A stretch of DNA of 64,000 bases, from positions 1,922,001 to 1,986,000 of the forward strand of contig NC_014098.1 of the NCBI RefSeq assembly GCF_000092905.1, in the 5' to 3' direction. Source of the stretch: Kyrpidia tusciae DSM 2912 (GTDB lineage Bacteria > Bacillota > Bacilli > Kyrpidiales > Kyrpidiaceae). Numbering within the stretch: position 1 is the stretch's first letter; every line of letters starts with the position of its first letter. The notes beneath the pieces were generated by a model, which made no database searches, was not told the DNA's origin, and saw only the letters and a list, made by a program, of their open reading frames with translations. A program made the position numbers and the translations under genes. Of this stretch, positions 15,587 through 23,937 are shown piece after piece.

Positions 15587-17003
15587 TGTCTGGCAAGGGC
15601 TCCCGGACGAGCATTTGTTTGAATCCGTAAAAATGAAAGGGCAGGATCGGCCAAAAGTACGGGACTCCAAAGGATCGGCTCCTCCCGAGAAGCGCGAACC
15701 AACCGAGGATGCCCACGACGCACCCCCACGGACCGATGAGTGTGGTCAGGATGAGGAGCATCATTCGGACCAATCGGTTGGCGGCGGCGAGCTCGGGGCT
15801 GGAGGTCGCAAAAGATGCCACAAAGGTGACGGCCATAAACACCATGACTTCGGCGCTGTAAAGCCCTACGGTCACGGCGGTTTGACCAAAAATGACGCCG
15901 GCCACGATGCCGAGGGCGTTGCCCAGTGTCATCGGGGTATTGATCACTGCCCGACGAAGAATATCCATACCCACCTCAGCAAAGATCATTTGCATCCAGA
16001 TCGGAATAGAACTCTCCTTATGGGGCACCACCCAATGAAGCGCCGGCATCGATGGGGCGAATTGGATCAAGGCCAGCCACACCGGAGGGAGGAGCACCGA
16101 CAAAATAACGCTCAACAGCAAAATCCATCGCATATATGTGCCGCTGAGGGGAGTCTGATGGTAATCCTCCGGGTGCTGCACGTGGTCCACGAAGGTGGTG
16201 GGAAGAATGATCACCTCCGGAGACGTGTCCACAAAGATGGCCATATATCCCTGTAACAGATGGGTCGCCACCACATCCGGCCGCTCGGTATACCTGGCCA
16301 TGGGATAGGGGTTCCATTTGTTGTCAATGAGAAACTCTTCGATCGACTGTTCCGCCATCGGGATCCCATCCACCTGGATCCCTTGGATTTTCTTCCGAAC
16401 CGCGGCCAACAGATCCGGATTCACGATGTCGTTGATGTAAACCAAACACACATCCGTCTTCGAGCGCTGTCCCACCTGATGCAACTCGAAGCGCAGCCCG
16501 GGGTCCCGTAACCGCCTGCGCGTCAAGGCCACGTTCGTGACCAGGGTTTCGGTATATCCGTCCCGCGGGCCTCGAACCACCCGCTCCACGGCGGGATCAT
16601 CCGGGTTTCGCGCCGGATAGAGGCGGGTGTCCACCAGGATGGCCTCGGATTGCCCATCGACAAAAATGGCGATGGGCCCTGACATGATGTTGATCAAAGC
16701 CTTTTCGAGGTCCTTGGTCCGATCGACCTGAACAAAAGGCAGTTCAGCATAGATCGCATCTCCCAGGGCCTTGACCTTGGCTCCGTGTACTTTGTTTTCC
16801 GCCAGCCGTTGGGCGACCCTTTCCACCGCCTTGACGATGTCAAACACGAATAAACTCTGGAAAAATCCGTTTAAGCCGTACACGGCCAGGCGCATACCAG
16901 AGAAATCGATGGGCCGGTACAGGACGTCAAAACTTACACCCACGCCGAGAGTTTGGTTCACTTCCTCTACAACGCGGTCCAAATCGGCATTGATCGGCCG
17001 CAC
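15531..17003 (-). CDS. spoVAF: Stage V sporulation protein AF (GerA family)
   Basis: 490 residues, close to the usual length. A soluble N-terminal half (MRPINADLDRVVEEVNQ..., VRGPRDGYTETLVTNVALTRRRL) is typical of GerA-family A subunits, and four to five C-terminal membrane helices include the FVDHVQHPEDYHQTP entry. SpoVAF works with SpoVA proteins and DUF421-type partners in spore germination. GTG 17003 follows GGGAGG by seven bases. It is placed 5 kb from the spoVAC/AD operon instead of inside it. Confidence 0.87.
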   Translation of the reverse strand: MRPINADLDRVVEEVNQTLGVGVSFDVLYRPIDFSGMRLAVYGLNGFFQSLFVFDIVKAVERVAQRLAENKVHGAKVKALGDAIYAELPFVQVDRTKDLEKALINIMSGPIAIFVDGQSEAILVDTRLYPARNPDDPAVERVVRGPRDGYTETLVTNVALTRRRLRDPGLRFELHQVGQRSKTDVCLVYINDIVNPDLLAAVRKKIQGIQVDGIPMAEQSIEEFLIDNKWNPYPMARYTERPDVVATHLLQGYMAIFVDTSPEVIILPTTFVDHVQHPEDYHQTPLSGTYMRWILLLSVILSVLLPPVWLALIQFAPSMPALHWVVPHKESSIPIWMQMIFAEVGMDILRRAVINTPMTLGNALGIVAGVIFGQTAVTVGLYSAEVMVFMAVTFVASFATSSPELAAANRLVRMMLLILTTLIGPWGCVVGILGWFALLGRSRSFGVPYFWPILPFHFYGFKQMLVREPLPDIKTRISAVHPVDPDKRTG

Positions 17004-17127
17004 CGCACTGCCTCCCTTTCTTCATTCCCCCAGTTTCTCCCGATCCCGGGGCCAATAATCGAAGAGGCGAGCAAACCGATCCAGGTTCTGGTGCGCCGCC
17101 AGCCCATTTCACCCTTTTGCTTTGGTA

Positions 17128-17973
17128 TCAGTCGATCTGAGGCAGCGTATCCGTCTCTCCCCTCAGGTAGGCAATTTCCTCGCCATAATGACCCTCCGGC
17201 GTTTCCAGGATCAAAGGCAGGTCCCGCAACACTTCATGGTGGCAGATGCGCCGTAGGACTTCGGCCCCGATGGAACCGTACCCGATGTTTGCATGCCGGT
17301 CTTTTCGGGAGTCAAAGGGGTTTTTGCTGTCATTAATATGAAACACCTTCAGGCGCTCAATGCCGATCACATCGTCAAAGGTATAAAGGACTTTGTCAAA
17401 ATCCTCCACGATGTCATATCCCGCGCTGTACCAGTGACAGGTATCCCCGCACACCCCCAGGCGGTCCGAACGATCCACCCGGTGAATGATCTCTGCGATT
17501 TCTTCAAAGCGACTGCCCACCTTCGAACCATCTCCCGCCATGGTCTCCAGGAGCACCATCGGCCCCTCCGCCGCCTCATCCAGAATTCGGTTGAGTCCAG
17601 TGGCAATCCGTTCGATGCCGTATTCGATCCCCGCCCCGGTATGGGAACCCGGGTGAAAGACAATCCAAGGAATCTGAAGATAGGCGGTGCGGTCGATGTC
17701 CTCCCGCAATAGGCCGATTCCGTACTCCCAGGTATCGTCTTTTGGACTGGCCAAATTGATCAGGTAAGGCGCATGCACCACCGGATCGCCGATCCCGTGT
17801 TCTTTCATCAACGCCCAGGCTTCATCCCGATGAAATTGTTCGATGGGTTTAGCCCGGCCCCCCCGATTGGAGCGGGTGTAAATCATGAGGGAAGTGGCTC
17901 GGTATCCGATAGACTCCTCCACCGCTGCCAGCAGACCCGTTTTTGCAATGGACACATTGGCCCCGATTTTCAT
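17128..17973 (-). CDS. nfo: Endonuclease IV (AP endonuclease)
   Basis: 281-residue TIM barrel with Zn ligands in the standard places: VHAPYLINLASP, IVFHPGSHTGAG, VLLETMAGDGSKVGSRFEEI, LGVCGDTCHWYSAGYD, KVFHINDSKNPFDSRKDRHANIGYGSIG and LILETPEG. Cleaves abasic sites in base-excision repair and is forespore-made in B. subtilis. The ATG at 17973 lies seven bases after GAGGTG. Monocistronic. Confidence 0.95.
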   Translation of the reverse strand: MKIGANVSIAKTGLLAAVEESIGYRATSLMIYTRSNRGGRAKPIEQFHRDEAWALMKEHGIGDPVVHAPYLINLASPKDDTWEYGIGLLREDIDRTAYLQIPWIVFHPGSHTGAGIEYGIERIATGLNRILDEAAEGPMVLLETMAGDGSKVGSRFEEIAEIIHRVDRSDRLGVCGDTCHWYSAGYDIVEDFDKVLYTFDDVIGIERLKVFHINDSKNPFDSRKDRHANIGYGSIGAEVLRRICHHEVLRDLPLILETPEGHYGEEIAYLRGETDTLPQID

Positions 17974-18049
17974 CGTCAATCACCTCGTGGTATGAAAGGT
18001 CGCCCTTCCCGGCACCTTAAGAATATCATGCGATGTCCGGAGGAATAGA

Positions 18050-18844
18050 ATGGAAAACTGTTGCTGGCGAATTTATACTGCCCTTCTCACAGCCGTCCTC
18101 ACCTGGGCCATGGCGCCCACGGCGAGCCTCGCCGCACAACCCGAGGTCATTGTTGCTCAGGCTCCCTTCGAGGCCTTGTCCGAGGAAGGTGGCCCCGTAT
18201 TGATCGACCCGGGACACGGCGGCATCGACGGAGGGACCTCGGTCGGTGGAGTCCTAGAAAAAGACTTGGTGCTCGACATCGGGCTTCGACTCCGGGAGGT
18301 CCTGTTAAAAGAAGGATGTCCGGTGGTGATGACCCGGGAACGGGACGAAGATGTGAGTCATCGTTACCCCTCCCCCCTTCGCAGCCGCCACGCCCGGGAT
18401 TTGCGCAACCGGGTCCGCATCGCCCGGGAAAGCGGAACCCATCTGTTTGTGAGCATCCACGTCAATCACTCCTCGGCCTCCGGCCCCCGGGGAGCCGTGA
18501 TCTTGCACGAGGCGAATGATCCGGCCGGTGCTTGGCTTGCCGAACTGGCCAAGAACCAGCTTGCCGCCGTGACGGGACGGGCCATCGTGTTTCCAAACCG
18601 CTCGTTACACGTGCTCCGGCGAGCCCCGTGTCCGGCCATCCTGGTCGAGGTGGGTTATCTCTCAAACCCGGCGGACCGCCGCGCGCTCCTCGACCCCGCC
18701 TATCGGCAACGATTGGCTGAAGCCCTGGCTGGGGCGATCCGCGCCTACCAGATCACTTCCCTGGTTCCGCCAGAAAGGCAGAAAAAAACGCCAATCCCCG
18801 CTTTCTGGGGGATGGCGCTGTTTGGTGGGCCTAAGTGGACTTGA
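18050..18844 (+). CDS. N-acetylmuramoyl-L-alanine amidase (Amidase_3, CwlD-like)
   Basis: 264 residues: signal peptide (1-29), then a zinc amidase with PVLIDPGHGGIDGG (His), E in VLEKDLVLDI, FVSIHVNHS (His) and LVEVGYLSNPADRR (catalytic Glu). Cleaves the amide between MurNAc and L-Ala; a cortex-maturation role is plausible given the surrounding spore genes. ATG 18050 follows CCGGAGG. The final 20 or so codons run through the terminator of the opposite tRNA operon and 22 bp into tRNA-Ile, so the natural C-terminus may be extended here. Confidence 0.85.
   Translation: MENCCWRIYTALLTAVLTWAMAPTASLAAQPEVIVAQAPFEALSEEGGPVLIDPGHGGIDGGTSVGGVLEKDLVLDIGLRLREVLLKEGCPVVMTRERDEDVSHRYPSPLRSRHARDLRNRVRIARESGTHLFVSIHVNHSSASGPRGAVILHEANDPAGAWLAELAKNQLAAVTGRAIVFPNRSLHVLRRAPCPAILVEVGYLSNPADRRALLDPAYRQRLAEALAGAIRAYQITSLVPPERQKKTPIPAFWGMALFGGPKWT
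18781..18818 (-). terminator. Terminator of the second tRNA operon, inside the amidase reading frame
   Basis: On the minus strand GCGCCATCCCC pairs with GGGGATTGGCG around an 8-nt loop, followed by TTTTTTTC. It starts 5 bp after the tRNA-Ile CCA end. Confidence 0.8.
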
Positions 18845-18899
18845 ACCACTGACCTCACGATTATCAGTCGTGCGCTCTGGCCAACTGAGCTATAGGCCC
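18823..18899 (-). tRNA. tRNA-Ile (GAT)
   Basis: Cloverleaf with anticodon GAT and encoded CCA. Its 3' 22 bp overlap the end of the amidase gene on the other strand. Confidence 0.95.
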
Positions 18900-18924
18900 A
18901 TGGCCCCCAACATCCTGGGGCACC

Positions 18925-19001
18925 TGGTCGGAACGGCGGGATTTGAACCCGCGACCTCTACCTCCCCAAGGTAGCGCGCTACCAGGCTGCGCTACGTCCC
19001 G
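18925..19001 (-). tRNA. tRNA-Pro (GGG)
   Basis: Cloverleaf with anticodon GGG, the C1-G72 pair typical of bacterial tRNA-Pro, and encoded CCA. Confidence 0.94.
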
Positions 19002-19002
19002 A

Positions 19003-19087
19003 TGGTGTCGAAGGCGGGACTTGAACCCGCACGGGTTTCCCCACACGCCCCTCAAACGTGCGCGTCTGCCGATTCCGCCACTTCGAC
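19003..19087 (-). tRNA. tRNA-Leu (GAG)
   Basis: 85-nt class II tRNA with a long variable arm, anticodon GAG, encoded CCA. Confidence 0.94.
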
Positions 19088-19092
19088 ATCAC

Positions 19093-19169
19093 TGGTCGGA
19101 ATGCAGGGATTTGAACCCTGGGCCTCACGGTCCCGAACCGTGCGCTCTACCAAGCTGAGCTACATTCCG
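19093..19169 (-). tRNA. tRNA-Pro (CGG)
   Basis: Cloverleaf with anticodon CGG in a CACGG/CCGTG stem, C1-G72, encoded CCA. First gene of the four-tRNA operon. Confidence 0.94.
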
Positions 19170-19181
19170 ACGGCAAAGACT

Positions 19182-19211
19182 ACTATATCATTAAGGACCA
19201 ACCCTCGTCAA
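19182..19211 (-). promoter_or_regulatory. Promoter of the second tRNA operon
   Basis: TTGACG and TATAGT with 18 bp between, minus strand, 13 bp before tRNA-Pro(CGG). Confidence 0.75.
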
Positions 19212-19262
19212 CGGTTGAACGAGAACTTTCATCGGTTTCCTTCCACCCCGAATCATGGTGTT

Positions 19263-19772
19263 TCATGGCCCGCTCTCCGGAGAAGGAGACGCCCTCCGAC
19301 TTTGGAACCTGGCGGCCGCCCGGCGGAGAACCCATCCGGACACCACGTACAAAACGACGAATCCAACCACCATGTTCACGCCGATCCCGATAAAAAAACC
19401 TACCCCTTGGGAAGCGAGCCAATGCCACATCGCCACGAACCCCTGGCCGTGCAGATCCACCACGTGGCCGGTGTTCTTGGCCCCGACAAACAGTTTCCCC
19501 ACCCAGTAGTTGAGGAACCACATGGGTACCGCTGCCGGCGCGGCAAATACATTGGCGATGGTGGTCGCAGCCTTGTTCGCCCGAAGAAAGACCGCGATGA
19601 TCAAGGCCACCGCCAAGCCGATCCCCGGGGTGGGGATAAAATGCATCACCGCCCCCAAAGCGATCCCCTTCTGCACTCGCCGCTGCTCGTCCCTGACCCG
19701 CACCAACCGCAGGAGGTAATACCGTATCCACCTGCCCAGGCCGCGAAAAACCCCCTGCTCTCTCCCCTTCAT
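19263..19772 (-). CDS. DUF2062 membrane protein
   Basis: 169 residues with about three hydrophobic segments and the DUF2062 signature KGIALGAVMHFIPTPGIGLAVALIIAVFLRANKAATTIANVFAAPAAVPMWFLNYWVG. Family members are often found near glycosyltransferases, but their function is not established. The ATG at 19772 lies after a GGGGGCGG stretch. Ends in a Ser/Pro-rich tail. It has its own promoter and is not in an operon. Confidence 0.8.
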   Translation of the reverse strand: MKGREQGVFRGLGRWIRYYLLRLVRVRDEQRRVQKGIALGAVMHFIPTPGIGLAVALIIAVFLRANKAATTIANVFAAPAAVPMWFLNYWVGKLFVGAKNTGHVVDLHGQGFVAMWHWLASQGVGFFIGIGVNMVVGFVVLYVVSGWVLRRAAARFQSRRASPSPESGP

Positions 19773-19813
19773 TCCGCCCCCCGCCCCCACGGCATCCTGA
19801 CAGTACGATGTTC

Positions 19814-19843
19814 ATTATACCGGGAATCCTGTCGAATAAGCAA
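19814..19843 (-). promoter_or_regulatory. Promoter before the DUF2062 gene
   Basis: TTGCTT and TATAAT separated by 18 bp on the minus strand, 42 bp before the ATG. The remaining 19844-20310 gap holds only the weak small ORF listed next and the rocD leader. Confidence 0.6.
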
Positions 19844-19959
19844 GGATCGGGTTCAAACCGCCCATATCCCCCGGAATGGTCCACCCCATCCTTGGATGCC
19901 AGGAGACACTTTGCCCGGCCCCGACCGAAAGCGCCATAAGCGACACCTCACTGGCTGTA

Positions 19960-20121
19960 TCAACGCCCAAGCCAAATAAGAATCCGACCGGGTACACGTG
20001 CCGCTTGCGGACTCGGCATCGCCCGGATCGCCCAACCCGCGGCCAAGGCTGTCACCACCGTCATTAGGCAAACCACCGTCGAATGGCCGATGGAGAAAAA
20101 AACCACTCCCCTCTTTCCCAT
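19960..20121 (-). CDS. Possible 53-residue single-pass membrane protein
   Basis: ATG at 20121 opens a 53-codon frame with one hydrophobic stretch (about residues 5-30: GVVFFSIGHSTVVCLMTVVTALAAG) and a basic tail. The SD is poor and the frame continues open far upstream, so it may be chance. No family recognised. Confidence 0.25.
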   Translation of the reverse strand: MGKRGVVFFSIGHSTVVCLMTVVTALAAGWAIRAMPSPQAARVPGRILIWLGR

Positions 20122-20310
20122 AATTTCGTCTTTCTGGTCAAAATACCTGTGGCGGGATAGAAGCTGTCCTTTGTTTCTCTGTAAAGACCTGGAGGAAATG
20201 AGGGGCCAAGGAGCAGAATATACTGAGGGAGCAACATAACATGAGAAGGAGACACGGTGATTCCGCTTAGACCGCGATTTGCAAAATGAAAAAACCCAGG
20301 AGGGAATGAC

Positions 20311-21516
20311 GTGGGTAGTCTCGCAACCTCGATGATCGAACGCGAAGACCGATACGGGGCCCGGAATTACGACCCCCTTCCGGTGGTATTGACGAAAGGA
20401 GAAGGGGTTTGGGTGGAGGATGTAGAGGGTCGGCGCTATCTCGACATGCTGAGCGCTTATTCCGCCCTCAACCAAGGACACCGCCATCCCCGAATCATCC
20501 AAGCCCTCAAAGCCCAAGCGGACCGGATTACCTTAACCTCCCGGGCCTTTTATAATGACAAGCTCGGCTTTTTCTACGAACGATTGGCCCAGTTGACTCA
20601 CAAAGACACCATTCTCCCCATGAACACCGGAACCGAAGCGGTGGAAACCGCCATCAAAGCCATGCGCCGCTGGGCCTACCGAGTCAGGGGCGTCCCCGAA
20701 GACCAGGCGGAAATTATCGTCGCCACCGGGAATTTTCACGGGCGGACCACCACCGTGATCTCTTTTTCCTCGGAGCCGGAATACCGGGAAGGGTTCGGCC
20801 CCCTCACCCCGGGTTTTCGAGTGGTGCCCTACGGAGACATCGAGGCTCTGCGCCGGGCTGCAGGCCCACATACCGCCGGGGTCCTTCTCGAACCCATTCA
20901 AGGAGAAGCGGGGATCGTCCTCCCGCCCGACGGATATCTTCGCGAGGTTCGGCGGATTTGTACGGAGAATGGGATTGTATTCGCTGCAGATGAAATTCAG
21001 ACCGGCCTGGGACGAACGGGACAATGGTTTGCCTGCGATTGGGAAAATGTCACCCCCGATCTCTATATCCTCGGCAAGGCCCTGGGTGGAGGGGTCTACC
21101 CGGTATCGGCGGTGGCCGCAAATCGAGACATTTTGGGAGTTTTCGAACCCGGGTCTCACGGATCGACCTTCGGCGGCAACCCTTTGGCAGCAGCGGTGGC
21201 TGTCACTGCCCTTCAGGTGATCGAGGACGAAAAACTTGTGGATCGGTCCCGAGAACTCGGGGCGTATTTTCTGGTCCGGCTCCGGACCCTCCGCCACCCG
21301 GCCATTCGCGAAGTCCGAGGGCGGGGATTGTTTATCGGCCTGGAGCTGACGTCGCCCGCGCGGCCCTATTGTGAAAAGTTGAAAAACCGAGGCCTTCTCT
21401 GCAAAGAAACGCACGAGACCACCATCCGTTTCGCCCCGCCCTTGGTCATTCAAAAAGAAGAGTTGGATTGGGCTTTTGAACAGATTGCAGAGGTGTTCCG
21501 CCCGGAGGCAGGGTAG
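20311..21516 (+). CDS. rocD: Ornithine--oxo-acid aminotransferase
   Basis: 401-residue class III PLP aminotransferase. PLP Lys lies in [14 protein letters not shown], with [14 protein letters not shown] before it, [17 protein letters not shown] near the phosphate site and [14 protein letters not shown] after it. The [11 protein letters not shown] start block is characteristic of ornithine aminotransferase. Converts ornithine to glutamate semialdehyde; with the glutamate dehydrogenase at 58.6 kb it would feed arginine carbon to 2-oxoglutarate. GTG 20311 follows AGGAGGG by six bases. I could not find a clear RocR/SigL or AhrC site in front. Confidence 0.93.
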   Translation: MGSLATSMIEREDRYGARNYDPLPVVLTKGEGVWVEDVEGRRYLDMLSAYSALNQGHRHPRIIQALKAQADRITLTSRAFYNDKLGFFYERLAQLTHKDTILPMNTGTEAVETAIKAMRRWAYRVRGVPEDQAEIIVATGNFHGRTTTVISFSSEPEYREGFGPLTPGFRVVPYGDIEALRRAAGPHTAGVLLEPIQGEAGIVLPPDGYLREVRRICTENGIVFAADEIQTGLGRTGQWFACDWENVTPDLYILGKALGGGVYPVSAVAANRDILGVFEPGSHGSTFGGNPLAAAVAVTALQVIEDEKLVDRSRELGAYFLVRLRTLRHPAIREVRGRGLFIGLELTSPARPYCEKLKNRGLLCKETHETTIRFAPPLVIQKEELDWAFEQIAEVFRPEAG

Positions 21517-21691
21517 TCCCGGTCATCGGGCGGGGCGCACCCCCGGACGTGGGGCTCATCCGCCGGTCTCAGGACACGCCCGGCCGGGAGGATGTCCAAC
21601 ATGTCCATGATTCATTCTTTCTTTTTTCACAACTTTTGCATTAAGATAGAGATGAGGGCCTGGCGGATGACACCGAAAGGGGGAAGACGCC

Positions 21692-22165
21692 ATGGGGATT
21701 TCTTCTAAATTGGAGGGGCGATTCGGTCTCAAGCATCGCCTCCCTTTTTCCGAAGATGCACAAAGTGCCGTAAATCTTCTGATCTCTTCTCTGCAGGACG
21801 CGGGTTTTGCCGTTCCGGATGGGCCCGGATATAGTGCGCGAATCCACTATTATCCCATTACCCCAGCTCACGACGCCCCGATCTTCGCCTACGCAGAACT
21901 CACCGTGCGACTACAGGTGAGTTTCAGGCCAAACCCGTTTCAGAGCGCCCACGCAGGCGACGAACCTCCCTTGCACCTCTTTCAACATTCCGGAGCCCTG
22001 GTCAGCCTCGGTAAGCAAGGCAGCATCGAAATCGCTTTTCACCACCGAACCAGCGGCAATCCCAATCCACCCACAACCACCTGCATCGCCGACGCGGTTC
22101 AAAGTTTGTGCTCGCGAATCCGCGCATGGACCAAAGAGTTCCAGGCCCGCACTCGCCATGGATAA
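21692..22165 (+). CDS. Hypothetical protein, 157 residues
   Basis: Opens with ATG 21692 after AAAGGGGG at normal spacing and reads MGISSKLEGRFGLKHRLPFSEDAQSAVNLLISSLQDAGFAV..., a soluble mixed alpha/beta pattern with no membrane segment or known motif. An open frame also exists on the opposite strand (21911-22291), but its only possible start lacks an SD. Function unknown; the SD is the main support. Confidence 0.5.
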   Translation: MGISSKLEGRFGLKHRLPFSEDAQSAVNLLISSLQDAGFAVPDGPGYSARIHYYPITPAHDAPIFAYAELTVRLQVSFRPNPFQSAHAGDEPPLHLFQHSGALVSLGKQGSIEIAFHHRTSGNPNPPTTTCIADAVQSLCSRIRAWTKEFQARTRHG

Positions 22166-22360
22166 CATCGGCCGTACATAGGCCACTATGAGAAAGACAA
22201 TGAGAAGTGCAGCGCGCCTCCGGTCCCGCCCTCCGAAGCGGCGGTTCACCTTACAAGTTTGCTTCAAAAGTCGACCCGCCACGCCCCCCAAACTCGTTGA
22301 AGGATACCAACCGGGCGGGTGGGAGCCCCATGGAGGCGCAGAACATCTTTATATCCGTTC

Positions 22361-22400
22361 AAAAAAAAAAAAAAGGCCGCCCTCGACGAGGTACAGCCTG
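22361..22400 (-). terminator. Terminator of the tRNA Leu-Gly-Cys-Val-Arg operon
   Basis: On the minus strand AGGCTGTACCTC and GAGGGCGGCCT form a stem around GTC, followed by 14 T. It lies 12 bp after tRNA-Arg. The 22166-22360 stretch beyond holds nothing I can support. Confidence 0.85.
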
Positions 22401-22412
22401 CGCACGGAACTC

Positions 22413-22489
22413 TGGCGTGCCCGGAGAGATTCGAACTCCCGGCCTTCTGATTCGTAGTCAGACGCTCTATCCGGCTGAGCTACGGGCAC
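22413..22489 (-). tRNA. tRNA-Arg (ACG)
   Basis: Cloverleaf with anticodon ACG and encoded CCA. Last tRNA of the operon interrupted by the integrated element. Confidence 0.95.
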
Positions 22490-22496
22490 AAGATTG

Positions 22497-22567
22497 TGGT
22501 GCGGCAGACAGGGATCGAACCTGTGGCCCCCACCGCGTCAAGGTGGTGCTCTCCCGCTGAGCTACTG

Positions 22568-22571
<4 letters not shown>
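22497..22571 (-). tRNA. tRNA-Val (GAC)
   Basis: Cloverleaf with anticodon GAC and encoded CCA. Its last 4 bp at the 5' end (22568-22571) fall in the left attachment repeat. Confidence 0.95.
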
Positions 22572-22657
<86 letters not shown>

Positions 22658-22740
22658 GTCCGTTTTTCCGCGCCGTTACCGGGAAAACCGGACGTACAAC
22701 CTTTCGCCCGTTGATTCAACGACAACGGTTTTCGCCTATG

Positions 22741-22769
22741 TTTGTACCACAAAAACAGACCACAGTCAA
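22741..22769 (-). promoter_or_regulatory. Element-borne promoter facing the severed tRNA-Cys-Val-Arg genes
   Basis: TTGACT and TACAAA with a 17-bp spacer on the minus strand, 84 bp before tRNA-Cys and inside the element. The 22770-23021 stretch contains no other feature I can support. Confidence 0.6.
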
Positions 22770-23021
22770 CAGGGGAACAGGAGCGGTCACAACAGGGCGG
22801 CGGAATGTGATTCTTTGGCCCCCTGTCGGAGGCAGGGTGTGATCTACGCTATATATCCTGTGGATAACCTAAGAATCCGTTTTTTAGACACCACATAAAG
22901 CCACCATGCGAATTCCGAAGTATGAGCGAGAAAAAAAGAGATCGACATGGATTATTTGTCATTTCGAGCCAAAACCAGATTTTGCCCACGCCTGAGCAAT
23001 TGCTACTCTAAATTCGAACAA

Positions 23022-23036
23022 ATCACCGGGGGTGAT
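23022..23036. promoter_or_regulatory. Palindromic operator candidate before the XRE gene
   Basis: Perfect 6-3-6 dyad ATCACC-GGG-GGTGAT, 61 bp before the XRE-type gene and 20 bp before a TATCAT -10-like string. Typical of an autoregulatory site. Confidence 0.5.
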
Positions 23037-23096
23037 AGTCTCAGGTAGGATTTTGGTATCATGCTGTCGAATTCTAAAGTTTTGGGAGGTGAAAAC

Positions 23097-23342
23097 ATGA
23101 CTGGGCTCACGCGATTGGAGATCCTGCGCCGCGCCCGTGGCTGGACGCAGACGGACGTTTCACGAATGATCGGCGTATCGGGTGGCCTCATTTCGCACAT
23201 CGAAAGGCGTGTCCGCTCGAGCTATCCCAAACTGCGCCGGGCGCTGTCGGAACTGTACGGGGTGCCGGAAGAGTCGCTTTTCGACGACCTCGGTATGGCC
23301 CGGCTGATAGACGCCGAAGCCCTGCGCCGGTTGGCGGGGTGA
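23097..23342 (+). CDS. XRE-family transcriptional regulator
   Basis: 81 residues with a helix-turn-helix (LEILRRARGWTQTDVSRMIGVSGGLISHIERR) filling most of the protein and a short C-terminal part (LSELYGVPEESLFDDLGMARLIDAEALRRLAG). ATG 23097 follows GGGAGGTG. First gene of the rightward arm and probably the element's master repressor, with the dyad at 23022 as its likely site. Confidence 0.85.
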   Translation: MTGLTRLEILRRARGWTQTDVSRMIGVSGGLISHIERRVRSSYPKLRRALSELYGVPEESLFDDLGMARLIDAEALRRLAG

Positions 23343-23405
23343 ACCGGGGTGAACCTGGGAACTAAAAAACCCAGGCCGGAACCTGGGAACAAGGGGGCAC
23401 TATGC

Positions 23406-23693
23406 ATGATTCAAACACAACTGCATAAGGACATGGCTCACCGCCGAACCCGGCGGGAAGCGGTGTGGCGCTTTCTCACCGAGCACATGGGTGAGTGGCT
23501 CGACGCCCACGTTATCGCCAGTCCATCTGTCGGCGGCTCCGAAGGCCTGCGGCGCCTGCGGGAGCTTCGCGCAAGCCTGCCGCCTGGCTTCCGCATTGAG
23601 AAGCGGCGGAAACGGACGGAAGACGGCTGGGCGTTCACGTGGCAGTACCGCCTGGTGCGCGTGGACAACCCCTCCGCCCAAGACTGCGGCTGA
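23406..23693 (+). CDS. Small winged-helix-like protein
   Basis: 95 residues, strongly basic. The order RREAVWRFLTEHMGEWLDAHVIAS, GGSEGLRRLRELRASLPPGFRIEKRRK and GWAFTWQYRLV is a helix-turn-helix plus wing pattern, as in small accessory DNA-binding proteins of phages. ATG 23406 has AAGGGGGC at nine bases; a GTG 57 bp upstream is in frame but has no SD. Possible excision or replication accessory factor; not recognised with certainty. Confidence 0.6.
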   Translation: MIQTQLHKDMAHRRTRREAVWRFLTEHMGEWLDAHVIASPSVGGSEGLRRLRELRASLPPGFRIEKRRKRTEDGWAFTWQYRLVRVDNPSAQDCG

Positions 23694-23781
23694 GTTCATC
23701 GGGCGCATCATGGCCTCACTGTGCCATAGGCAGGTATGGCCGTGGTGTGCCCTTGGCCGCAGATTGGTTGCGCGGCAGGAT

Positions 23782-23880
23782 GTTAACTGCCAGTTAACCA
23801 CAAGACAGACCGAGGGCAAGGCGTTTACCGCTCCGGTAAGAAACACTCCGTTTGCTTCGCATTGTAACACGTAACGTGTT
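23782..23880. promoter_or_regulatory. Three tandem dyads before the primase gene
   Basis: Three perfect palindromes lie within 99 bp: GTTAACTG-C-CAGTTAAC (23782-23798), TTACCG-CTC-CGGTAA (23825-23839) and AACACGT-A-ACGTGTT (23866-23880). They sit in the only gene-free stretch of the replication block and could be operators or part of an origin. Confidence 0.55.
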
Positions 23881-23937
23881 GTGACGCAATATGCGAGTAT
23901 GAATTTTTACCTGAAATCTTTAGTTGAGGTGAGGCAG

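Noticed and set aside
17004-17127. Short minus-strand gene between nfo and spoVAF (possible spoVAEa remnant)
   Set aside because: The translated sequence has no resemblance to SpoVAE and no SD.
20230-20311. Possible SigL (-24/-12) promoter before rocD
   Set aside because: TTGCA fits a -12 element, but the GG of the -24 element is missing (TAGACC instead of TGGCAC).
21911-22291. Minus-strand frame opposite the 157-residue gene
   Set aside because: No SD at its start and its 5' part overlaps a region with no coding signal; the plus-strand frame has a clear SD.
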